The position numbers and the translations under genes were made by a program. 64,000 bases of DNA from Closterium sp. Naga37s-1. Lineage: Eukaryota; Streptophyta; Zygnematophyceae; Desmidiales; Closteriaceae. The stretch covers positions 2,755,001 to 2,819,000 of the forward strand of contig CANJKZ010000080.1 of the NCBI GenBank assembly GCA_947471745.1. Reading direction: 5' to 3'. This document shows positions 32,090 to 42,473 of this stretch, piece after piece (the stretch's first letter is position 1; the number at the start of each line of letters is the position of its first letter). Below the pieces are notes generated by a model. That model was not told the origin of the DNA and searched no databases. It saw only the letters and a list, made by a program, of their open reading frames with translations.

Positions 32090-33537
32090 GATCAAGAGCA
32101 ACGGCAGCAAGAAGATCAACAGGAACAGCACCAGCGTCAACAACAACAGCTACAGGATGAGCAGCAACAACAGCAGGGTACGAGCCCTGCATCGTCCTCC
32201 TGTACTCGCACCGCTCCCACGTCCTCCCTACCCGCTCTCGCCGCATCGTCTACTGCCGCCGCTACAGCTACCTCTTCTGCCACCACCACCACAGCCACGC
32301 GTACCACCAAGATAACAATCATTGCCACTCCTCCCGGCTCCACCCCCACCCCTCCGCGGACCAACCCCGCTCCTGCCCGCCACACCTCCACTCCTCCCAA
32401 TTCCTCTGGCACTCCCGTTCGAAGCATTCGGCCGCCACCGTTCCGCCGAGTCCCCTCGTCACCCGCCTTCTCCCCCGCTGCTCCCGCCACTACCTCGTTC
32501 CCGTCGCCCTCCCATCCCTGCGCCTTCCCACCCGCCCCTCCCACCCATCGCACCATCCCGTACCCCTCTCAACCGGGCCTCCCATTTCCGCCTAGCCCCG
32601 CTCCTTTCTTCGCGTCCGCGTCCGCGCTCGCGCCAGCGCTCGCGCCTGCACCCGCGCCATCCGCGCAGCGCGGGCTGCCGGCCTATCCGCGGCTGCCCTT
32701 CTTCCCCAACTACCACCAGGCCTCTCCCGCAGCCGCGCTTCCCCTCCCCCCCATGCCCGCGAGCTTCTTAGCTGGCACTGCTGCCGCCACGGCCTCTGCA
32801 AGCAGTGCTGCCGCTGCCGGCGCCACTGGTGCTGCTTTTAGCACTGCTGGCGAGGCAGCGGGTGCTGGTGCTGCTGGCGCATCAGCCGCCGCTGCCGCTT
32901 TTGGAGAAGTGAATGCTGCAACGAAGATGTTGACTTCTGAGTCGTCTCAAAAGTCGAATGCTGCAACGAAGGTGGTGTCAGCTGGTGCAGTGAGCGCAGC
33001 CACCAACGCTCGCACGAGCGCAGCCATGGAGGCATCTTCAGCGATTGCTGCTCGTATGGCTGCCGTAGGCCCAGTGCCTGTTCGCACTCTCATGCCCTTC
33101 TCTGGAGGCGCCATGATGCCTGCACCCGCGTTCTTCCCAGGAAGCAGCATGGTTCACCCGTTCCCTCCTGCATTCTTCTACCAATCCAGGCTTCACGCGG
33201 CGGCATCAGCTGCTGCGCATGCATCAGCAGCAGCAGCAGCTACGACTGCATCTGCTGCATCTGCACCGACCTCTTGTACTCCTGCCTCTGCTCGTTCTCC
33301 CGCTTCTGCCGCTACTGCTGCAGCGGCGGCATTTCCTCCCATGAGAGGAGCGCAGGGATCCGCAGGGGCAGTTGGAAGCACGAAAGGTGCCGTGCACGCC
33401 GGTGGGTGGATGAGCAAGCAGATGTGGGTGCGTCAGGCCCAGCAGGGGACTAGCTCGCAGCAGGAGCAGCAACTGCTGGGTCGACAGATGTATCTGTTTC
33501 ACCGGCAGCAGCAGCTGATGCGCATGCAGCAACAGAG

Positions 33538-33568
<31 letters not shown>

Positions 33569-35935
33569 GATAAGCAGCGGGAGAAGCAGAACGAGGTGGT
33601 GGAAGCAGAGCGGCAGGAGAAACCGCAGCCATTGAACCTGCACGGAACGAGCGAGGCGAAGCCACAACCTGTTGTACACGTGAAGGAAGAAGCAGGCCGG
33701 GATGACACAACCCACAGCACTGCCGCGGTTGCTGATACAGCTGATACAACAGGTGATGCGTCAGCACCATCTGCAGCTGTTGCCACCACCTCACACGCAG
33801 CGTCAAATCCGGCTGAACCTGCTCGTCCTGTCCAGGCCGAGGCCTCACTCCCTCCGTCCCCAGCAGCAGCACCTGCAGCAACGGACTCGAGTGGAAAGCA
33901 AATGGAACGTGACTGTAATGAGGGTAAGAGGGCCCGTGAGGCACAGCAGGAGGGGTTGGAGGCAGGTGGAACGGATACAGTTGGACAGGGGCGAAGCAAA
34001 CGACTCAAGGCTGCAGAGGAGACAGTGAGATCCGAGTCTGAGGAGGGAGAAGCAATGGCGGAGGATGCAGCCATGGTTGAGGCAGCAGTGAAGGTGGAGC
34101 AGGATGGGTCTCAGGCGAATAATTCCTCGCTGCAACATGCCGCTTCCTCCGTCGATGGAGCAGCAAGAGTGTCAGCAAGATCGTCAGCAGGAGGAGCAGG
34201 GCCAGCAGTTGAAGGAGCTGGTTCAATGGAGTGCGGGGATGCAGGCATGGACGTCGAGTCGGCCACGTTGGGCCAGCTCTACTCTACCATTGCTCAGGTG
34301 ACTCTCACTCTCTCCTTTGGTGCCTGCACCTTTCTCTGCTTGCCTCTCTCCAGTTTATCGCAGTGCTGCTGGTACGTTTCGTTCATTTGTGATAATACTG
34401 CATACCTCGCCTGCTGTCTGAAATGTGATGTTTACTCAATAGATGGTAATTTTACTATTTGCGCTTCGCCTCTGACCGTTTCTTCTGTACACCTCTGTCC
34501 CCCCCGTGCTCGCTCCTTCCAGCTCGACGTCACCACCCGTGATTGCATTCGCAGTGCCCTCCTCCGCCTTGCCACCAGCGCTCAAACCCGTGCCATGTCA
34601 CAATCTGCCGCCACCGGCACCACCTCTGTTCCTGCTTCTCCTGCTGCTTCTGTGCGTGATTGTTCTGCTGCTGGTGGTAACGCTTCTGACACCGCTGTTG
34701 CTGCTGCGGCGGCGGCTGCGTCAAGGTCAACCTGTGTTTCTGCTGCGCCTTCTGCTGCGCCTTCCGCTGCGCCTTCTGCTGCGCCTTCCGCTGCGCCTTC
34801 TGCTGCGCCTTCCGCTGCGCCTTCTGCTGCGCCTTCTGCTGCGCCTTCTGCTGCGCCTTCTGCTGCGCCTTCTGCTGTGCCTTCTGCTGCGCCTTCTGCT
34901 GACGCAGCTGCCAACACCACATCCACATCCACCAATTCACCAAGCCACACTGCTCAAACAGGCCAGGAGGGTTTGAATCCCACTCCCACTGAAAATGCTG
35001 CCTCCCCCGTGTCCCCTGTCGCTGCCAGTGAGAAGCAACAGCAACAGCAGCAGGAGAAACAAGATCCCAAACAGCAGCAAGTCGCTTCGCAAGCCCACTC
35101 CAACACCCATGTTCCTGACTACAACGCTGTCGACCGTGTGATTGCCAAGCTGCTCTTCATGGCGCCACCCACCCCCACCTCAACCCACTCCTTCCCCGCA
35201 TCGTCCCCTTCCTCCTCGCACTCCACCCACCCAGCAGCCTCAGCCTCCCACGCTCCATCCCACTCGCACGCAGCCTCAACTCTCCTCGTGCACTCCCACT
35301 CCGCCACCTCCCTCACTGCTTCCTTCTGCTCCTCCGCCAACCCCACCTCCATCCCACAATCCGCATCCACGCCTCATGCTCATGCAACCAGCTCGTTGCA
35401 CCCACCTCCCCTCGCTCCTCCTCCTCCGCCGCCTCCTGCTCTCCGTCACCCCCCACGCACCAGCCCCTCTCCGTCATCGCGAGCAGCGTTCCCTGCGTTG
35501 CCTCCCTCCTTTCCGGTTGCGACACATCCACCATTCCACCAGTCCCCACACGGCCCCCATCACCCCGCCATGTTCCCTCTCACCGCCTGCTTCCTCCCCT
35601 GCTGCTCCGCTCCAGATGCCTGCTCCTACCCTCAGCACCACAACCCCTCCCATCCATCCTCACTCCATCCGTACTCCACACCTTTCCAACGTGCTCACCT
35701 TGCTGCAGTCACTTCTGGTGGGCCCGGAAAATGGATGACGTGGCATGGCCAGAGCCAGCCAGCTGGGGAGATGTGGATCATTCCAGGTCAGCATGCCCAT
35801 GCTGCTGGGGCCGTGACTGCTGCTTCACCAGCGGGTGCTGCAACTGCTGCTGGAGAGGCCAGACGGAGACAGGGTTTGCAGCAAGCAGTGGGAAGTGGAA
35901 GTGTGAAGTGCATTTATCCCTGCTTGGCGTGTTAA
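30361..35935 (+). CDS. LNK-like clock transcriptional coactivator, five exons
   Basis: Plant LNK proteins are circadian, light-regulated coactivators that bind RVE-type MYB factors in the nucleus. Proposed exons: 30361-30420, 30710-31218, 31384-31840, 31985-34297 and 34523-35935; the frame holds across all junctions for 1583 residues. LNK-like features: an FDDRVWEAFG start of exon 2, DDVLGASWDACDHTGNLEAIL (like the LNK segment ending in D.GN...ML), the split motif TIAQ/LDVTTRDCIRSALLRLA across exons 4/5 (residues about 1110-1130), and AVDRVIAKLLF (about 1315-1325). It is two to three times longer than land-plant LNKs because of polyGln, polyAla and Ser-Ala-Ala-Pro runs. The assignment rests on recalled motifs; the low-complexity exon 4 may hide introns. 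Confidence 0.7.
32047..32180 (+). repeat. CAG/CAA tract coding polyglutamine
   Basis: Interrupted CAG/CAA runs give Gln-rich sequence (first run about 17 Gln). A second run lies at 33514-33565. Both are in exon 4 of the LNK-like gene. Confidence 0.9.
32911..32971. repeat. In-frame 45-bp duplication with palindromic motif in coding sequence
   Basis: GAATGCTGCAACGAAG occurs at 32911-32926 and 32956-32971; between them lie 29 bases including TCTGAGTCGTCTCAAAA, a one-mismatch form of the palindrome. The period is 45 bp, so the reading frame of the LNK-like protein is kept (NAATK .. NAATK). Confidence 0.85.
34739..34902 (+). repeat. 12-bp coding minisatellite (Ser-Ala-Ala-Pro)n
   Basis: About thirteen units of TCTGCTGCGCCT (with TCC variants) encode a regular Ser-Ala-Ala-Pro array in exon 5 of the LNK-like gene. 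Confidence 0.92.
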
Positions 35936-36309
35936 CTTTTGGCTATTGCATCGTCCCACTTGATGTGTTCATGGTGCAATAGGAGGAACAGGAACCTCCT
36001 TTTCGCACATGTTTTGGATGTGGGTGCACCTTAATTCTTTGCGCTAAATCGATTTTACTAGGTGATTGTTCATAATTTATTATATTATTGTTCTCATGGC
36101 CATTTGGCACAATTGATTCTAGATTTCCCCCTTGTTGACATCTTCAGTTTCGCCCACTAGATCCTGCAGTTGACCAAATAATTATCACCCTCCTCTAAAT
36201 AACAATAAATCAATATTGCAGTTAACATCATATCGTAGACGAAAACAAGTTTCTCAACTAAAAATCTCGATCACCCTTCCCACACCCCTCTTCCTCATCC
36301 CGTCAACCC
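35936..36309. other. Convergent intergenic region
   Basis: AT-rich, about 370 bp between the plus-strand LNK-like gene and the minus-strand ORF. Likely holds both 3' ends. Confidence 0.5.
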
Positions 36310-37476
36310 TCAACCTCTGCTTGTTCTCTTTTTGCTACTCCCCTCTCTCCAGCATTCTCCTCTAATCTCACCACCCTCAATCGTTTCCCTGCGATTCGAG
36401 CACCCGTCCTGTGCACCCCATTCCTGCGCTTCCGTTACCTGCGGTGTGCCGCGCTGAGTTATTTCGGGCCGCGGCTCCTCCCTACTGCTTCGCGAGGCGA
36501 GGACCCGCTGCTGGTTCTCACCATGCGTACCAGGGTTAGCGGCGGCGCTGCTGGTAGTATTAGGGTTTGCCATTCGAACAAGTGTGCCGCTTGTGGTTTC
36601 CGTCCCAACGTCCGCCACCGCCGTGCCCGTGTCTTTCGCCGTCGTTATCAGCAAGTGCGCTTTTAGGCTCCCGCCACAATCAATGGCTGCGAAAGACGCT
36701 GGCAGCGAGAAGTCCAGTTCGGACCCCATGTCATTGTACCCCGTATATGCTGTCCCGCTTTCGAGCAATTTGCCATAGGCCCGCGTTAACGGTGATGAGT
36801 AGTAGTAGTAGTTGCGTGATGGGACGGCTACCGACGCCCAGGCGCGTTTTAGGTTTGGGGCAGGGACCAAGTATGCACGCAAGAGGCTTAGAGATTCCTC
36901 AGAAACACCCGCATGCAGCAGCCTTTGATAATCCTCAAAGACACCTGTCGCCGCCGCCTTTACCGCTCCGTTCGTTGCTCCGCTCGTCCCTCCCGTCTGC
37001 GGCATTGAGACGCACCAATGCGGACTTCTTGTCGACGCAAGCCGGCGTGTAACGGTGCTAGGTTTGTCGCCACTGCTGCAGCCGTGCACGTGACCGTCAC
37101 GCTTACGCCGCATCCGAGATGTTCGACCAAAATAGTATGGCGTCATGGGACTTTGAGCCTGCCGGCTGGCGTCAACAGAGCCAGCCGCATTGACTGGGTC
37201 AACAGGGTGAAGAACACCCGATCTGGGGGACGTTAACGGCGAGTCGGGCGAGCCAAGCGAGTCAAGCGAGTCTAGCGAGTCAATGGACATGACGATGTCC
37301 AGATCCGCCTCGTCAGGCTCCCACGCGGCGGAGTCGCAGACGATGGCCGCACCATGCGCCGCCTGCGGCGGCAGCGCCTGATAATGCGGCGGCGAGCTGA
37401 GCGGCGCAACCTGCGGGCCGCGGGGCGGCGCGGCTGATGGCGAAGACGCTGTTGACAAAGATGTCGACGGAGTCAT
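36310..37476 (-). CDS. Unrecognised protein, 388 residues, single exon
   Basis: Open from ATG at 37476 to a stop at 36310. It has an acidic SLDSLDSLGSPDSP stretch near residues 68-82, a basic patch (RTSRMRRKRDGH, about 118-130), and an ordered-looking middle (VFEDYQRLLHAGVSEESLSLLRAYL, given in part; NYYYYSSPLTRAYGKLL; YNDMGSELDFSLP). The tail is polar and Gly/Arg-rich. I do not recognise a family. The mixed composition and length argue for a real gene, though an in-frame stretch across an undetected intron is possible. No nearby partner suggests a function. Confidence 0.5.
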   Translation of the reverse strand: MTPSTSLSTASSPSAAPPRGPQVAPLSSPPHYQALPPQAAHGAAIVCDSAAWEPDEADLDIVMSIDSLDSLDSLGSPDSPLTSPRSGVLHPVDPVNAAGSVDASRQAQSPMTPYYFGRTSRMRRKRDGHVHGCSSGDKPSTVTRRLASTRSPHWCVSMPQTGGTSGATNGAVKAAATGVFEDYQRLLHAGVSEESLSLLRAYLVPAPNLKRAWASVAVPSRNYYYYSSPLTRAYGKLLESGTAYTGYNDMGSELDFSLPASFAAIDCGGSLKAHLLITTAKDTGTAVADVGTETTSGTLVRMANPNTTSSAAANPGTHGENQQRVLASRSSREEPRPEITQRGTPQVTEAQEWGAQDGCSNRRETIEGGEIRGECWREGSSKKRTSRG

Positions 37477-37883
37477 GGCGGTCGCTGAGTCCTGGTGTCG
37501 GGTTCTGAGCTGTCAATTCTGGGGCTGAAGCGACTGAAGCTATTCCTGAAGCTGTCAATCCTGGAATCTCCCGTAGCGACTTTGGTCGAAACCTGCACTC
37601 GAAGTGGGAAATCAAGCTCACGAGTGAAAGTCCGAGCATGTAATGGAGCTCTTATCACAGTCCGACTGAGCCCCGAAGGGTGCTGCCAGCCACCCATCAC
37701 CATCCCAGCGGGTCCGACACACAAGAATCCGCCTCATCCGCGCGACCAGGGTGGAATGGCGGCCGCGACGGGAGGGGGTGGGAGGGGGAGGGGAGGGTAA
37801 AGGCGGTGGGGTTGGTCGCACATGACTTGGCAGCTGCCAACGCAGCGGTTTGGATTGAGAGGCCTCGGGAGGGACGGGTCACA

Positions 37884-38016
37884 GGAGGCGTTCGGTTCGG
37901 ATAGGAGGTGTGCGTTCGAGATCGGCGGACGATGTGACATTTGAGGCGACTCAAAAGTCACCTCGTTACAGTGGGAGGCGTTCGGATCGGAGGCGTGCTC
38001 TCGAGATCGGCGGACG
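37884..38016. repeat. About 45-bp direct repeats around the palindromic motif
   Basis: GGAGGCGTTCGG..TCGAGATCGGCGGACG occurs at 37884-37931 and, slightly diverged, at 37974-38016. The motif at 37937-37958 contains TTTGAGGCGACTCAAAA. Confidence 0.85.
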
Positions 38017-38040
38017 TAATGGATTCTAGTTTCTAGCCAC

Positions 38041-41000
38041 AAGAAACTGTGCGAGGAAATGTTGATGAGAGGCGGGATTTTGGAAACACCGCACAGCATT
38101 GGTCGAGATTCAAGAGCTCCCCTCCCCTCCCCAGGAATGCCGCGGTGCGTGGGTCCTTCGCGAGAGGCGCCTCCGATCCCCATCTCCTTCTCCCCTTCCC
38201 CCGGCAACCCCTCACCCCCACCTCCCCTCCCCCCCACCTTAACTCCCCACTCCCCCCCTTCCCCCTCCCCCCCCCCCCCCCCCCCCCTTTCCTTCCACCC
38301 GATAATATCTCGGGGCCCGAATTTCTTGTGCAATTTCTCTCCCTTTACAGTCCTCGCCGTGTCGCCGTAATCGCGCTGGCGACCCATGGGATGGCTGACC
38401 CGGTCAGAAAAAAACAATTGGCCGTTTCTGTGGCGGTTTTCTGGTCGCACGAATGGTCCCGCCAAAGCCACCGCCGTCTTTGTCCTTTATGTCGAGTCCG
38501 ACAGACCAGACCAGAGCATCCTTATCCACCAATCACGTCACGCGGGTGTTTAACACGTCCTCTCCTCTCCTCTCTATCTTCCTCCCACGTGGTCGTCACG
38601 GGTGGACGAGGAAGGTGGGGAGAGAGGGAGGAGGTGAGGGGAAAACGAGGGGGAAAAAAGGGAGGGGGCGGGGGTGGGGAGGAGAGGGGGGGAGGGGGGA
38701 TACCTGGAGTGTTCCTTGGAGGAAGTACACTGTACGATTATTTCTAGATTCTACAGATTTTCTCGATTAGAATCCCCGTGAAAAACACGCGCGCTGCGGG
38801 CCTCTGTGGAAAACTCACAAACCCTGGGCAAAAGGGAACTTGTAGTCCCATCTGAGGAAAATTGCATGTAGAGTGATTTTCCCTCGCTACTAGTCGTTTT
38901 TTCCTGTCACATACGTACATTCGGACCACGCTGTCTTCAACTTCACGTCGCACAGTTTGCCGCGTTGATCAATGTCGCAGGACAAACGGGCAGACAAATA
39001 CAAAATCAATTATGTTCAAGGCCGAGATGAAAGACAACATTTTTCGTCTTACTCTGTAAGCGAGATTAATGAGATAGCATTGTCGAGCTCGCGGGGAACC
39101 GCGCAACAGGATTTAGACACAAGCGCGGTCAAGATAAACAGACATTAACAACTCCAGAAGTAAAAAGTGAATACAAAAATTCTTTAGTTTTATATTCCGT
39201 GAGTGTTCTGACAGGCTCGATTTGCGTCCTCTGATTGGCTGCGGAACTGATTCGTGCAATGATTCAGTCAAAATGCAAGATTCCCGCCAAAAAGGGGACT
39301 GTAGAGGAGGGGATACACCTAGGACTTGTGTGAAAATTATACTCGTTGAGGGAAAGGGACTCTTTTAGGAAAGACCTCTAAGCCAGAACATTTGTAGCTT
39401 TGTGGTTGCGTATCTTACGGATGATGATGGATCTTGCAAGTTTGTCCACAGGTTGATGCATTCGAAGGCGCCCTGGACTCGCTGCCAGCAAATTCTGTGG
39501 CATTCTTTCCCTCCCCACCCTCCCCGCTCCCATCCCCCCCCCCCCCCCCCCTCCCCCCACTTCCTCCCCCCTCTCCTCCCCCGCCTCTCCTTCGGCCGCC
39601 CCCCCCCCCCCCCCCGCCCTCTCTCCCTTCTTCTCTTGTCACTTGCCCCGCACAGCCTGGCGCCAGTGGAGCAAAGCGTTTTTCACACTTTCCCCCGCCT
39701 CGCCTTGTGCTCCACAGTAACTGACGCGTTGGCAGCTAGCTGACTGTTTGTCACGAGTGCTCCAGCCAAAAGTTATTGAAAGCAAATCTTTGCTAAAACA
39801 AGGTTTCATTCGTGAGCAGGGCGGAGCACGGGTTCTGTCTGGCATGGGATGGAAGCAGAGCAGGAAATTTCCCCACGTTCATCTGGTCTCCCAAATCATG
39901 CCTTGCTCAACGCGCCTCTCTCAAATGATTGACGTTCTCTGTGCGCGAGTAATTTCCCCTACACATTTTGCTCACCCCCTGCACGCGAAATTGCCTTGCA
40001 CCGGATGGAAACCTTGCACCCGTGGGTTTTGTGCCGTGAGGTTGCACCCACGGTACAAGCACGTCGACCAATACGAACCACAGAAACTGAAGTATGACTG
40101 AAGAGACTGCAGTCAAACAGTCAACGGTGAGTTACACAACTTTTTATAAGCCCTTTTTGCCCGAAGCGAAATGACGAAATCTCCGCGAAATGCAAGAATC
40201 GCTTATAAGCCCAGAGGGTAAGGCAAGGTCGGGGAGCTCAACCGGGCATCGTGTGTATAACAAGAATGACGGTATACGCTGGGAGCTAAAGTACTCTAAA
40301 TCAGGGAATGCGAGTCATAAAGTAATCCCCCAGATAAGCTACCCGCCGTTTATGCTGGTTTGGGGAGTTTTTTTATGGGCACGTCATTGTTATACCCTTT
40401 ATTTCTATCCAGAAGTGGCCTGGTCAGTAGAAAGAGGCACTTCCAATAGATGAGGTCCTGGGATCGAACCCACCCCCGTGCAGGCGTGTTCTGCCAGCCC
40501 CCAAGAAGGGGTTAGCATGTGCTCATCTAGGAATGGATACCCCTAAAACTGGTTACGACCAGAAATATAACTTTAACTTTATACCCCATATTTCTGGTGA
40601 ATCTAGACGATTTCGGACACAGTGTCCCATTTCCCATGAACTTGCGGGGCTCGCCTCGTTGGCGTGACAGTCTACAGTGAAAAAATTGCCCCTGCCACGC
40701 TGTACAGTTCAGAGAGGCGACCACGTGGCACCTGGCACCTCCATGTGTGGGGCGACAAACTCGCCACCACATGACCACATTCATGCCCCAGTTGAGATGA
40801 AGTGTACAAAGATTCGAAAAAACACAAAAATTTACCTCATTCAATCAAGCTTAAAACTAAATAATGTCATGCCGGGTGGTTTTGTGGTGGCCAAAGTCGT
40901 CAAGGCTCGCCAATACGTTCTTCATGAACTGAGAGACGTCACATGCGTTGCATTTGTCCGTATGGCATCACACGCATCGCCCTGAGACCGTGCGACATCG

Positions 41001-41196
41001 TACGCTTTGCACCGCCGGACGTACGTCGCACAGAATCCGGACATTTAGCGATTTTGAGAAATGTTCTTCGCCCTTAGGATGTCTTATACAAAGCCATAGA
41101 GGGCTGAGTATTAGGCGGACCATGTGTAAAAGCCTTAAGATGCTTTCCCCACTCGTTTACCTCGTCAAGAGGAGAATGTCGTGTAGAGTGGTGTAC
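38041..41196. other. About 3.1 kb without a supportable gene
   Basis: Contains C-homopolymer runs (about 38268-38288, 39537-39550 and 39600-39615), a G-rich stretch (38611-38700) able in principle to form G-quadruplexes, and scattered AT-rich sequence. Long ORFs here (Pro/Ser-rich or Gly-rich) come from the homopolymers. Near 40452-40485 there is a B-box-like TGGGATCGAACCC. Confidence 0.45.
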
Positions 41197-41264
41197 TGTA
41201 AGGAATTTTCTCGACATTCCTTACCGCGACCGTCAACATCGCGTACAGCAGGAGCCGTTGTTCG

Positions 41265-41390
41265 TGTCAGACTTATATGCTATAGTCTGTGTAGGCTGTA
41301 GTGGGGTAGACAATATGGGGTACAACACTTTTAGGTTTTCCTACTTGTACCCACCTGTTTCCTAGTGCATTCATTCCTCGTTATTTCACA
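41265..41390 (+). repeat. 5' LTR of copia C
   Basis: TGTCAGACTTATATGC to TTATTTCACA; identical to 45614-45739. Confidence 0.95.
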
Positions 41391-41439
41391 TGGTATAGAG
41401 CAGGTTCCCTAGTGGGAACGCTTCCTAGGGCCCACCACG

Positions 41440-42200
41440 ATCAAAAATTTTTTTTCCTGCCCGGAGCGCGCTTCGCTCCTGCCCGAGTCGCGCCCGTGTG
41501 TGCCTGCCCTCCAGTCGCGTCCCCTGCCCTTAGCGGCCCGTCGCGCCCTCGTAAGGCCCCTCGCGGCCCCTCTAACGGCCCCTCGCGGCCCCTTCGCGGC
41601 TCCCTCGCGACCCCTCCGCCGCCCTTCACGGCCCCTCTCACGGCCCTTCGCGGCCCCTTACGGCCCCTCGCGGCCCCTTCGCGGCCCCTCGCGGCCCCTT
41701 CGCGGCCCCGTCGCCGCCCTCCGCGGCCCTGTCGCCGCCCTTCGCGGCCCCGTCGCCGCCCTTCGCGGCCCCTCGCACCCCCTTCTCGACCCTGTCGCCG
41801 CCCTTCGCGGCCCCTCACGGCCCCGTCGCCGCCCTTCACGGCCCCGTCGCCGCCCTTCACGACCCCGTCGCCGCCCTTCGCGGCCCCTCACGGCCCCTTC
41901 TCGGCCCCGTCGCCACCCTTCGCGGCCCCTCACGGCCCCTCTGCGGCCCCTTCTCGGCTCCCTCACGGACCTGCCGCCCCGCCGTCGCCGCCCCTGCAGC
42001 AGCAGCCGCCACTGCCGGTGCCGCTGACAGCAGCAGCCGCCGCCGTCACTACCGGGGCCGCAGCCGCCGCAGCCGCCGACAGTAGCAGCCGTCGCCGCCA
42101 CAGCCGGGGCCGCAGCCGCTGCAGCCGCTGACTGCAACCGCCGCCGCCGCCGACAGCGGGGATCGCCGCCACCGTCCCGGCCCCGCCCTGCGGAGAGGAG
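41440..42200 (+). repeat. CGGCCCCTCG-type reiterated leader of copia C
   Basis: Dozens of imperfect CGCGGCCCCTT/CCGTCGCCGCCCT units between the primer site and the coding region. The reverse complement of this pattern forms 54900-55240 in copia E. The Pro/Arg and Gly/Arg ORFs here are repeat shadows. Confidence 0.8.
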
Positions 42201-42473
42201 CGGCACTCCTATGCCGTCCTGTAGCGGCCCTGTTCCCCTCGTGCTGTTCCCTGCGTCTTCCTTGGCTTCCCTCCTGACGCGCCTGGTTGGCAGTTTTACC
42301 ACCCCACCTCGCGCCGTGTTCTGTCCTCCTAGGACGTCACCTTTGACGAGTCGGTTCCTTACTACCATCTCTTCCCCTACCGCACTGCGCCCCTCCCCCC
42401 GCCGCCGCTCTTTCTTGCGCCAGGTCCCCCCCCGGTAGACCCTCTCCCCCATCAGGGTCCTGCCCCGTCAGGT

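Noticed and set aside
34530-34943. Minus-strand polyGln/Lys ORF
   Set aside because: Antisense shadow of the (SAAP)n minisatellite in the LNK-like exon 5.
38600-38720. G-quadruplex regulatory element
   Set aside because: G-rich runs are present, but they are part of low-complexity DNA with no nearby promoter evidence.
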